From assembly GCA_033558025.1 (NCBI GenBank), contig JAUCEF010000007.1, positions 6,076,001-6,140,000 of the forward strand: 64,000 bases of DNA, in the 5' to 3' direction. The stretch is from Phytophthora sp. 'mugwort'. Lineage: Eukaryota > Oomycota > Peronosporomycetes > Peronosporales > Peronosporaceae. The translations under genes were made by a program, and so were the position numbers. Below are positions 42,641 through 53,350 of the stretch, piece after piece (within the stretch, counting starts at the first letter, position 1; each line of letters begins with the position of its first letter). The notes under the pieces were generated by a model that saw nothing but the letters and a program-made list of their open reading frames with translations, was not told where the DNA came from and ran no database searches.

Positions 42641-44380
42641 TATAGCATTGGGCTACTTCTATCAATTTATTAATTTGCTCCGCGAGCGCTGTAAAGATGA
42701 TTTCTCCGACTCAAAGCGCGTAGCCAAGATTCGAGACAATATGGTTTGCTCCATTAAAGAGCACAATCTTCGAGCAATAGTCCAGATAAACGATGCGCCT
42801 GGCTGTACTATACACGATCTGTGTATTCTTGGTGGAGCACTTAGAAGTACATGGAGATGTTGCCACGGAGATCAAGTCCATCCATGATGCAGAACTTCTC
42901 ACTATGATGTGGCACACACTTGGGAGGCCTATCGCCCGATAGCTGCAACTATTCCTGGCAGATACAGGCAAGATGTTCCTGAGAATTGTGCGAATTAAAA
43001 CCTCGGTAGCACAATGCTTGTCTATCTACAAAGCGCCGGAGCGTTGGCAACAGTGGGTACTACATGCATTCAGTTTGCTCTTCGTGTGTTACGACGATTA
43101 TCTGTGTCCTCTCATACCCAGACGCGGTGTCAGATCTACTTAGAGGGCAGATATACACGCAGGTGGAAGCTGTGATAAATTGAGAGAGCCTAAGCTGCCC
43201 CGCAACGACCAGTACGGCGAAGTCCTTAACCAGATCGAGCATCTGGTATACGGCCCCGCAATGACTGACATGCAGCCGTTTCATTCGCATGGGAACGAGG
43301 CGTCAATGTAAAAAAAACCGATGTCGGTAATGGATCCGTCGAGAACCATTTCTTGTTGGTCTCACCTCCAGGCAGCTTCTCTAATGCGGCGCGTGATCCA
43401 GCACCCTTCGTGTTCCACATGGACACTACCCTCAAGCTCAATCAGCTGGCTTACCCACTCGTCGTTTGTACCGTGTCGGACAGGTGCCATTCGTTCCATC
43501 TGGTCGCGCCGTTTATCAGTTCTTAGCTGCTGGAGTCACGATAAATGAAAGCGCTAATGACTCTTCGCAAAGCGTTCACGGCCGTATTCGACCAAAAACT
43601 GCTGATATGATATATCATGACAGACGCAGAGGTCGCCAAGCAAAACGCCTGTGGTCGCGTCTTCGGAGTGGACTCTGATTATGCGTACCTCATGTGTTTC
43701 TACCACGTCATGGCCAAGGTCCACGAGAAGCGGAAGGCCGTCACGCAAACTTTTGTGAGATAGCCGTCGCTGGCATCTACATTTTGCTGAAAGTCAAGTC
43801 GTCTACGACCAGATGGTGGAAGATACGTTGGCGAAGTGGTCGCAGAATACTGAGCTCGCCGGGTTCGGAGTTATTTTGAGCATGTAGTGGTGGGTTAGGA
43901 GAGCGTTTAACCGCTGGCAGAGCAAGAGCTTTTCCACCTAATTAGCCGTCGTTCCACACACCAAGTTAATACGCGACAACGAACATCCCGGTTGAACAGT
44001 ATAACCGGCTGACCAAGTGAGACTACATGCTACAGACAACCCCTAAGATTGGCACCTTACTGCAGCTATTCGCAGATTGTTGCGGACACCAGTCTGTTAC
44101 GCCCAATACATTTGGGGAAGAAGCCTAGGCAACCCAGCAGCGTAAGGCTAGGGTCAAGGAGTTTCGTCGGCGCGAACTACCTGTCGACATGACAACCAGG
44201 CGATCCAGCATCCAGTTTCTGCTGGTTTCAACGAACCCCGACGTTGTCCGAGTGCTTTCGCGAGGTCGTGTGTGTATATTCCCGAGTTGGGTCGCAGCCG
44301 AGAAACTGCTCCTCTTTCAGCCTAAATGGGGCCAACTACGCGCGCATGGAGCTGGAGGGAAGGCGGAGTATGGTTAGAGC
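42640..44380 (+). pseudogene. Decayed Mutator-like (MULE) transposase
   Basis: Plus-strand fragments follow the MULE catalytic domain. FVFHMDTTLKLNQLAYPLVV (about 43405) has the first Asp. After a frameshift, KKAFTAVFDQKLL-like sequence leads to YIMTDAEVAKQNACGRVFG (about 43610, second acidic position) and YAYLMCFYHVMAKVHEK (about 43680, the CxxH block). Upstream, 42648-42887 may be the N-terminal zinc-binding half. Many stops; inactive. Confidence 0.55.
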
Positions 44381-45040
44381 GTCGATATGGTTGCGCGCGT
44401 ATGTGCGACTGTAAGTAGTTTTTCAAGTTTTCTGCGTGCATTCATGTACTATTCGGCCTACAGCTTAAGAATTACGCGGGCCTTGACGGCAAACGGACGC
44501 TGTTGAGCCGCTCAGCCCCACGCAAGCGTCGCCACGCTACGACTGCGGGCACTAGAGTGACCCCTGGTCGGCCGCTTACTAATGGTCACGCGCTTTCTAC
44601 GGAGTAGTGCTGCTAGTAGCCAAGAAAGTGTTACTTTAACGACCAACAAATTAATGCAACGCAATTACCCCTTCTCATGTTTCCATAAAAATTATGAAAA
44701 GCACGCTAATGAAATCAACGTGTTTTGGGGGAAGGTCTGGAAGGTCACTTTCCAAAAAGCCGCAATGGCGCCGATTGACCAGCCCACCGACATTGAAGCA
44801 CCACCAACCCTGTTTTACCCTTTTTTCGAACGGTGCAAGTAGCACTTGCGTGGTCGAGGGTAGGGCTGTCTGGACGAAGATGCCGCTCGGTACCTGAAGA
44901 CGAGGGGCCTCATCGAGAGAGCCCCGCCACCAGCGTGGGATAGGCCTTTGCCGACTGCTGGATGAGGAGCCCCACGCCCGCATCACGAAGGCCCCGCTCA
45001 CCGAAGCAACCGCCCACAAAGAAGATGCAGGCGAAGAAGA

Positions 45041-45319
45041 ATGGGTGCTTCCAGCTGGCGTCGATCCCGTCGGACGCCAACATACCAAATGCGGACCATT
45101 GTTGCGGACGAGAGGGTCAACGACCGCATGATGTTCCTTACATCATGGGGACCAACGTGGGAGCTGGCCGCCAATCTGCCGTCTGGCGAGATTCGCAAGT
45201 GTTGTCAGCGCATGCGAACTCGCGTCGAGCGCCGCTACATCGGGACGGAAGCGGAGAGGGTTAAGACAGAGCAGAAAGAGAAGCAATTACGGCATCAGCT
45301 TCACAGAATTGCAATTTAA
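45041..45319 (+). pseudogene. Chromodomain-like fragment
   Basis: The frame contains MRTIVADERVNDRMMFLTSW then GPTWELAANLPSGEI, the order of a chromo-shadow-like module (fLxSWxPTWEPxxNLP). A basic helix follows. It may be the tail of a transposon next to the MULE. It is orphaned here. Confidence 0.35.
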
Positions 45320-45333
45320 TACACAGTTTATAT

Positions 45334-45730
45334 TCACCTGCTAGCAACTATGCGTCGCCGAGGTGGGCTAGCTGCAGTACCTATACCGGCCCGAGCCTCG
45401 GCGACCATCAGCTGGAGCGGTACAAGGCAAAACCCATCAACTCGCCCCGCACAAGCCGCCACAGACCCGGGAGCATACGCGCACCACACCTTGCCGCGAA
45501 TGCCAGCATCTTCTTGGCCTCGATGCCGTCGAGCCGGCCATACACGGGCCGTGGGGCGCTGCCGTTGTCGTGGTCCACCGCTGTAATCCTGGCGCCTCGG
45601 GGCTTCCCCGCTTCTTGGAAAGTCTGGAAGCGAGGCCGGTGAAGCGAGGCCGGGCGCTGCGGGATGGATGGGCCTCGGGTGCGTTCGATGGAACACAATT
45701 TAAAATATGCAATATCGTCTGATATAGCAT
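45334..45730 (-). other. Unrecognised minus-strand frame
   Basis: Three overlapping frames on the minus strand include one (45408-45698) with a plausible protein-like stretch (ITAVDHDNGSAPRPVYGRL). No domain recognised. The region also has a 9-bp inverted repeat TCGCCGAGG/CCTCGGCGA at about 45356-45405. Possibly a transposon fragment. Confidence 0.25.
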
Positions 45731-46220
45731 TTTACAAGCAAACTCGATTTAGCTTCGTATTCCACTTTTAGGACATTCATAGAAGGACGGCTGCAGCTGC
45801 CCTGGCGAAGAAGATGATATAAACGGATATCGCTTAAGTCAGGTTATAAAGTATGCGATCGTGACTCTTGGTTCACTTTGACTTTTGCCATGCAGGACCC
45901 ATGAGGAGAAGAAACCGCTGATAGTGATTCCTCAACAGAGGAGGATTCTTTCGAGGCAGTCGTCGCGCTTGCCCCGTATTTGCGCGCTCATTATGCAAAA
46001 CTTCCACGCAACACATCGACCCTTCAAGGCCCGACATATCTACGTGGGTTACTAGAATCTGATAGCGAAAGGATGTTCTACAACATAGCGAGAATGCAGT
46101 GGCGTACATTTGTATTATCTTGCATACGTTAGAGAGCACAGGGCTCGTTACCACGAGGGACGACGTGACCAGCGACGAAAAACAGATGATTTTCTTACGG
46201 GTGCTTAGATCAACAACCGT

Positions 46221-46553
46221 TCATCTGGAGAATAATGGCAACATAGCGGCTCGACCGTGTCGAGCGCCGTGCATCAAGTTCTGCCTGCTCTCATGCTGGT
46301 TAAAGATACATACATACGGCCTCCGAACTCGAACACTCCAGCTCATATAGTGCTCGACGAGCTGTTTTAGAGTATCCGATATTGGATCACTAAATATTTC
46401 ATGTAGCCCGTCGTACTGTGGCAGTGCTCTATTTTGAAACGGTTTGGCGTCGGGATACATAACCAAAATACTCGGCCCAAACAGAATCCGGAGCTGTCGG
46501 CCTTCTAGTGGTAGGGTATCGGCCAAAACCACTATTGCCCAGTAGTGCTGCAT
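46221..46553 (-). pseudogene. Myb/SANT-like fragment
   Basis: The minus-strand frame includes SILVMYPDAKPFQNRALPQY then DGLHEIFSDPI. This resembles the conserved tail of Myb/SANT-like modules found in fungal and oomycete transposons (P.AKP.R...LP.YD.L.EIF). It is isolated and lacks a start context. Confidence 0.3.
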
Positions 46554-47529
46554 GAATTCCGTATTTCTTCTTCAGTTGCTGAAGGCGCTCTGCAACTGGG
46601 GCTTAGAGAAAATTTGACCTACTTGAGCATTGAAGCTGTTTAGTATATGCGTCCCGGTCTGCTTCTTGAGTCCAGCTGCAACCCTCCCAAGTCTGCGAGC
46701 TGCAGACATTAGGACTTGAACTAATCTAATCCCAGCTTCGTCATTTCAAGCACCAACCATGTAGAAAAAGGATATAAGTTTGTGAATGAAGCGCTCTTAA
46801 GAGAAGAGATGCCATCACAAGCATAGAGGATGTGCATGCTAAGGTCGTAAGTTTGTTTATTCAAGATGGATAGTGGATAAGAATTTGAGGACGATGAGCC
46901 TACATTGCGATCATGCGGTATATATCGCCAAATTTGGCGATAAGAAAAATAGAAATCTCAACTCGACAATGGTCGACCAAACAAAACACGATTTGGCCCT
47001 TAATCGCGAACGTCAACTTGTGCAAAAAAACGCGAACTATTGCAAATTGTGTGCTGCCGAACGCACGCCTCGTCTTCGTCCGGCCTTGTCCTCATGTCTC
47101 ACCTTATGTGGTCACCCAGCTCTTTGGGTGATCACCGCATGACAGTGAAATTGCCATTTTGTCTGTCATTAGCATCAAATGAATGAAATGGCAAAGCAAT
47201 TTATGTCTAGCGGGTACCGTTGAGATAATTGAACTCTACCCTCCTAACATTTACAGAAACAATGTATTTGAATTTTACTTGAAACATGTCCTTTTTTCTT
47301 TCTTTTTCAATGCTCGAGACGTCGTTTTCAACGAGCCATTGTGCTTTAACACTAACCTATATGAAGTGGGAACTGAACTCGCGATCTGTATGAAGCCGCC
47401 ATTTTAAGCAGATTTGTACGATGTTTACAAAGACAACATAATCCGATCTTATTAAATCATGCATAATTTTACATCATCGCGCAAGCTAAGATGATCTATG
47501 GCAGTTCTACTTCATGTAGGTTAGTGATA
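46554..47529. other. Non-coding stretch before the first pogo element
   Basis: AT-rich with several short plus-strand frames but no recognisable gene or repeat ends. Confidence 0.4.
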
Positions 47530-47531
47530 TA

Positions 47532-49319
47532 CCGACTTCCCTGGTTTATAGTGGTCGCCTGCCTATAACGGTCAGCCAAACATTGCTCGATTTGTGCATT
47601 TGAGAATCCCTCGGCACGTAACGGTCAATGAAAAATATCGGTATATTACCATTTTATATTTGTGTGTCGCGCTCAAAGCCATTCAATTCGCAATGCCACC
47701 TCAAGCTGTGCCAGGCAAACGTAGTACGTCGTTCACCGCTAGGCAGAAGATCGCAGTGCTCAATGCTGTGGGCAACCCGCCAGATATCGCAACGGCTATT
47801 CGCGAGTTTTTTTTCTGATCTGAGCTCTACGGGCACTTCCTACACCTCCCGGTGAAAGCTGGTTGAGTCGTGGCTTCGCAATAGGGGAAGGTTGAAGCGC
47901 AGTTCAAGGAAAAGAGGGGAGACGAAAAAAGGAAGGTAAGACCGAAATGTATAGGTACTGTATTACCGCGAGAGGCAGAGGAGAAGTTAGTAGTGCGGGT
48001 AGACGATCTACGAAAGGAGGGCGTGTCCATTTCAACAATGATGCTAGAATTAGAGGCCTCAAGATCTGGCTACAGAGTACAGAGTAAAGGGTTTAAAGCT
48101 TCTTGGAGCTGATCAACTGCATTTAGAGCCCGCCATCAGCTTGCAATGAGAGCTCGGACGCGCCAGGGACAGAAGGGCCCCCAAGAGCTCGCCAAGACTG
48201 CCGCTGCATTTGCTGACGAAGTCAACAGAACGGTGCAAGAGCTAGGAGTCACTAAACTGTACAACACTGACCAGACAGGTAGTGCTCGTTATCTGAAATT
48301 GCTCTATATTTGTACGTAACTAAAAGTCTGCTCTATAGTTTAGCTGCTTTTTTTGAACTTCTGCCAACTATAACCATCAACTGGAAGGGACCGAAAACGG
48401 TCTGGGTTAAGTGTGCAAACAAGTCGAAGGCAAGGGCTACTGTTATGTTTGTAGAGGGCTCTGAAGGCGTGAACTATCGCCCTTACGTAATTTTCAAGGT
48501 AAATCCATTAAAAGTGGCTAAAACGTTTTAAGAAAACCTGAAGCTGCGTAACGGATTCAGACGAAGAATTTGGGATGACGTCAGCCCTGCAATTCAAATA
48601 TGTAGCCTTGATATTATGGGAACCACACAAGTAATTCTGATTGTTAGTTCTTTTCAATTTGTAATATTAATTTCTAGTTTTCTTTTTTAGGATGGTGGAA
48701 CAGCTACCTGTCGCTTCAGTCTCTTGAATATCATTTCTCTACGCGACCAGATATGAGTCAGCCGATATTGCTGCTGTGGGATGACTTCTCCGGTCACTGG
48801 AGCCCAGAAGTCGTCTCATATGCGAAGTCAAACAATGTGATCCTTCTCAAGCCTCCTAGCGCTAAATCTGTAAACCAGCTGCAGACGTTGCCTAGAATAG
48901 GCCATTTAAGGCACGTCGTAGGGCTTGATGGGTTGCTGGCTTACGAAAGCAGCTTCGAGCTCGTACGCCGGGCCCTTCGTTTTCGATGCAGGCCCCAGAT
49001 CGCATCGTCATGGTTAAGTGGATTCGCGAGGCATGGGACGGTCGCTCGAGCGAGACTATTGGCGAGTAGTGTACGGACAGCTTGTAGACAAGCATGAAGT
49101 TGTGACAGCCGATCTGATTGGATTGCTGCAGCGCCAACGTGCTCTAGACAGGGAAATAGGTGAAGCTGAGTCCGGTGATGACATGTACGCATAAAATAGA
49201 TGACCTTTCACGACATTTCGTACGTTGTCGAAGGTACTATGTACCCAACTGTACATGTATTTTTTGGGTGGTAACTTATACCCTGTACATGAGCGACCAC
49301 TATAAGCCAGGGAAGTTGG
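47532..49319 (+). mobile_element. Pogo-type DNA transposon with TIRs and TA target duplication (1,788 bp)
   Basis: The left end begins CCGACTTCCCTGGTTTATAG. The right end, reverse-complemented, begins CCAACTTCCCTGGCTTATAG. The match continues through GTGGTCGC, and TA lies on both sides (47530-47531 and 49320-49321). The transposase runs in the plus direction from the ATG at 47693 (KRSTSFTARQKIAVLNAVG, helix-turn-helix). It continues through VRVDDLRKEGVSISTMML, LYNTDQTG (first catalytic Asp, about 48265), WKGPKTVWVKCANKSKARATV, and ILLLWDDFSGHWSPEVVSYA (second Asp, about 48775). Stops at about 47817, 48110 and 48529 inactivate it. The TA duplication places it in the Tc1/mariner-pogo superfamily. 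Confidence 0.8.
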
Positions 49320-49466
49320 TAGCATTACAATGACTCGTTGAAACAACGTCTTGGGCATTGTACATGTGCAAGTTCTTGTTTCCAACTGTGCCACGTTACA
49401 CTTTACATAACTCTGTACTATAGTCTACTATAATAGTTCCCGCTTGCAAATGCATAAAATTAACTA

Positions 49467-51388
49467 AGGGAACCGGTCAATTAGGGGCCGGTCTGGTAGC
49501 AGCACTTGCCGACGGCGCTCCAAAGAATGTCGGCTACAAAACGGACAAACTATGACAGGTCTGAGTAGCCAGTTATTTCAGGTATCTTTCAAGCTCGAAC
49601 TAGATCCTGCCTCAATGGTATTGTGCTTCGGATCCTCCATCCAAAACATCTCTCTCTAAGTCGACCTATACCAATTGGAGGCCGGAATTTGATTTGTATT
49701 CAGTATGCTCAAATCGACCTCGTCATTGAAGGGGTAAGACTTTTGTCATAGAGCATATCGTGACGTTTGGAACATATAAGATGGGTTATTGGTTTTCAAG
49801 GGTGTAGCCACTTTTGAAAACGGTGGCATTCAGGCGCACACACGCGTGGCCGAGGTGAGCAGGATAGCGCGCGGGCCGCCGGCTCTCGCAGAACCGCAAG
49901 ACCTCCTGCGCCCCCACAAACGCCTCGTGCAGTTGCTCAAGCGCAATTAGAATCTCGTCTTCGACCACAGATTTCGTTTATAGCCATGTGGCTAGCTGTA
50001 CTTGTCTTGGCGACCCGTTGCGCGTGAAAGTGTTCAGGCGTGCGCTCATCTTGACCAGAAACAGCGGGAACAGTCCGCAAGCCTTGCAACCTCGCTCGAG
50101 ATTGACGACCGACTTTAGAACCTCTCCACGCCAAGCTTGCTACCTTGATTGCGTCGTCCTTGCTGATGTGGTAGTAGCCATTGTCGTCTTCATCCACAAG
50201 CTCGCTGATCATGATGTGGATTTTGCTCTTGAGCGTTGCGAACACTGCAACATCGAGAGGCTGCAGAAGGTGGACACCGTTTGGGGGTAGGAAAACTGGA
50301 ATGATGTTCAAATGCTCTGCAACATCGACCACACTAGCCGAGTAGTGAGATGAGCATCCATCTAAGATCAACACAAGCGGCCGAGGGATGGAACTGGGCA
50401 CCGACCTTGAAAATTAATGTAGCCGTTCCTCGAACAGACCCATGTTCATGAAGCCTGATGGCGACGTGGTCACAGTGGAATCAGGGACATCGCAGCTCTC
50501 CAATAACCCATACGACACAGTCTTGCCCGGCAAGATGAAGGAAGGCGGAACCACAAAACCAGTGAGATGAAAGTTTGTTGTTGGCACCGTACTCCAAACG
50601 TTGCTAGATTTGCGCACAGCAACCCCCTTCTTGCTCTTGAGCTGCTTCTGGAAGGAACTTTTAACCATAATACATAGGCGAGATTGGTCGAGTTTCAGCT
50701 CGATGAAGAGCTTAGCTAGAGTGTTGAACAGAGTTGTTAATTTTTCAGCTGTCACAATGCAGTTGCGCTTCAAAGATAGCGAGATCAGGAAAGCGCTCCT
50801 TAAAGCGCTTGTACCACCCCTCCCCAATTATGTTGCCATAACATAGCAGAGCAACCTTCTTGCTTTCCGAATGATATCAGAACGGCCGACAGGACAGCCG
50901 ACGACGAGCTGCCGGCCGACGGTCTAGTCATAGAGATGCTGTTCCGCCTCTTGGAGGAAAAATGGTTTCGGGCCTGGTCGTACAGCGGTCAGAGGCCTTC
51001 CTTCTTTTACAGACGCCAGCCACTTCCAGATTGTTCGCTCGTGAACACCGGAAGCTTTGGCGACTGCGACGACAGAGGAGCCCGCCAGAACTTGATCGAT
51101 GAGCGTTTGTTTCTTCTTCGTCGTGCAGATCTTGACCATTGTGCAGGTTTGGAAACGAAAAGCTTTTCGTGTGTTTTCGCCAGCGCTGAGCTGGCGCCAA
51201 CCAATTCGTCGCGGTCCCGCCACCGCCACTAGTTTTCCCGCCAAAATGAAGTGTATACTTTTGTATAGGCTTCGCACTTAAACCGATTTTTACAAATGAG
51301 AGACTGGAAAGCGGAAAGCAGTCTACTCATTGGCCAGAAGCCTCTCGGCCTCGAGTTAACCAAACGGCCACTAATTGACCGATTCCCT
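49467..51388 (-). mobile_element. Second pogo-type DNA transposon, different family, with TIRs and TA (1,922 bp)
   Basis: The left end is AGGGAACCGGTCAATTAG. The right end, reverse-complemented, is AGGGAATCGGTCAATTAG. Both continue with GGCCG-like sequence and are flanked by TA (49465-49466 and 51389-51390). The minus-strand transposase starts MVKICTTKKKQTLIDQVLAG (ATG 51139) with a helix-turn-helix (VAKASGVHERTIWKWL). Next comes WYKRFKERFPDL (CENP-B-like half), PTTNFHLTGFVVPPSFILPG and SPSGFMNMGLFEE. The last parts are LVLILDGCSSHYSASVV (second Asp) and HLLQPLDVAVFATLKSKI (third Asp), about 50210-50380. Stops near 50924 and 50413 and other shifts break it. It is 148 bp from the preceding element. 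Confidence 0.8.
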
Positions 51389-51574
51389 TATCTTAAAAAA
51401 TCAAAAACCTACTTACCATGCCGATACGGACATGTCTACCAAATTCATAACGACCTACCCGGTTCTTACAGGCATTAATATACTACAGTAATATATATGA
51501 TATTATGAATATATTGTATTAAATTACGCAATGTTGCCAACGAAAGGTAGTACTGTACGCAGTACTAGCTGAGC

Positions 51575-51755
51575 GCCGCCGCTACGCGGCGGTGGGATTA
51601 GTTTTGGTTCCAGTATGTGGGCCTGCCCGTCTCCGCTGCGTTCCGGCGGGCTTTTAATACAAAAAGGAGAGACAAAAGTTATTGCAAGGGGGAATCGAAC
51701 CCACGATTTTCCGGTGGTGAAAATCATGCCTTAACGGCTGAGCCAATTCATGGTT
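51575..51755 (-). mobile_element. tRNA-derived SINE
   Basis: The tRNA-like head reads, on the minus strand, TGGCTCAGCCGTTAAGGC (A box), then a 7-bp stem GATTTTC/GAAAATC with loop ACCACCG, and GGGTTCGATTCC (B box). Acceptor pairing is poor. The body continues to about 51575 with CCCGCCGGAACGCAGCGGAG and CCACATACTGGAACC. A second copy of this body lies at 52027-52088. Confidence 0.55.
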
Positions 51756-52026
51756 GGAATTCGAAAAGGTAAAAATAGTTATTAAATGACGTTTTAAAGA
51801 GCACCCCACAGCGAGTAACTGCTCCCGTATCCTCACAAACGTGTAAAGCAAGAAGCACACTTTTTACAGATGCACTCTACATACACGCATAGGGCCGTAC
51901 AGAACGCACAAACGCACATGCTGTAGACTCGTGTGCACGCGCACACATGTTTTATTCGTTTTAACAATTGACAGAGCAGTGAGATAATTTTCTGCGGAGT
52001 AGATCCATGAAAACTCTAGCTCCCTG
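51756..52026. other. Spacer between SINE copies
   Basis: AT-rich non-coding sequence with alternating CACA/GCGCAC near 51870-51950. No gene seen. Confidence 0.4.
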
Positions 52027-53350
52027 TTACGCAGCGGTGGGTCTAGAATCGGCCCAGTATGTGGTCACCCCGCCTCCGCTGCGCTTCAGAGTCGATTTCT
52101 TGTGCAGTACGTTCCTGTCGTAGAGTGTTCTGTTCGCGCTGTGAGACTTGGTCTTCCGAGGTGGGTGTTCTCGCGACTTCGGCGTCGCCGAGAGTTGTGC
52201 TCTCGTTTCAGAGTCTTGTTCTTCGGACGTATGAGCAGCCCGAGCAGCTTGATGCTGCTGTGCATCTCGCTCGTGCACGACAGCCTGTGTAACGGAGTTA
52301 CACGAAAGCAACACGAGTGTAGCCGTGCTACGTGCCATCGCCTTTGTCACGCAGTATTTGGTTCCAGGAACTAGGTCAATCTCATGACGTACATTTCGAC
52401 CCGGAGGTAGCCTCATGGGTGGTTCCTTCGAGACCACGTCTTGATATTCCTTCACCACAGGGTAGTACGGATCCGAGGGGTCCTTGAGGATCGAGAGTCC
52501 TAAACGCGCATTCAGCGCCTTCTTGGTGTCCTCAACGACTGCTTTAACCAAAAGCGACGACGAGTTTAGATATTCTTCCGGTCGTAGAATGACCAACTCA
52601 GCTAACTCACCGGCCTTCAAGGCGTCGCCGAATTCGGCCATGGACATCTCGTCCAGCTCCAACAGAGCGTCTGCAGTGGGCATAGTCTCTAGACTGATGC
52701 CGCCATCGACTTCCCCTGTCACTCCGTTGACGAGTGTATATAGCTGCTCGCTATCACCAGGAGTATCTTCACTCGTCCTGCTAGACGCATCAGACACTCT
52801 GCGTCGTAGCCTTCCCCCCCCACTGAGCCTGTTTGACTCGGATAGGTCCTAACAGTCACGTCAGCCGCGTCTCCAGGTGCTTGCACCGTGTGCGTGTGCG
52901 TTTTTTCACCCGAGACTGGTATGAAAGGCATAAAGTTAGTTTCAGCCATATATCGCTAATGCAATTTCAATTGAGCCTTACCGGTTTTGGGGCCGCGATT
53001 CTCGTCCTCGTCGTCGGAAATAATCTCCTCCTCTTCAGTCCCTCGTTTTCTTCCAGAACAAAGTCGTCGTCGCTGCTGTCGTCCTGCTCTATACCGAGAG
53101 TCGCGTACATGTAGTTCAGCTAAGTTATCTTTTTGCCGCGCGCAAGCTTCGCGGTGTGGTTCGCATGCATATATACTTTAAGTCGTCTACTGGCGTCGGT
53201 GCACACGCCCCCATCTCCTCGATGACGTACCATGGTCAGTAGCCCCCCCCCACTTGCTGAATCCATTTGTCTTCGTGGAGCTCGTCGCTCGCCCTTCCGT
53301 TCGCTGGCGGCTTCCGCGATGTTACCGCTTGCCCTCGAGTCTGTCAATTT
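52027..53350 (-). pseudogene. Ty3/gypsy pol fragment (protease-RT linker) fused to an LTR piece and SINE body
   Basis: On the minus strand a 256-codon frame (52797-52027) starts with acidic linker sequence (SAMAEFGDALKAGELAELV-like). It contains VVKEYQDVVSKEPPMRLPPG and HEIDLVPGTKYCVTK, the conserved lead-in to gypsy reverse transcriptase. It then stops matching RT abruptly near 52340. From there the plus strand shows TGTAACGGAGTTACACGAA (about 52289), like the start of the gypsy LTR at 61949. The extreme end (52027-52088) is SINE-body sequence. Upstream frames to about 53350 (SSDDDFVLEENEG) may be the preceding gag-protease part. The reading frame is therefore an accidental chimera. Confidence 0.5.

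Noticed and set aside
46873..47142. 89-codon plus-strand ORF as a gene
   Set aside because: No domain, no splice partner and no conserved composition; it lies in decayed AT-rich DNA.
51681..51755. Functional tRNA gene
   Set aside because: Acceptor stem does not pair and the loop lacks U33; the body of a SINE follows directly.
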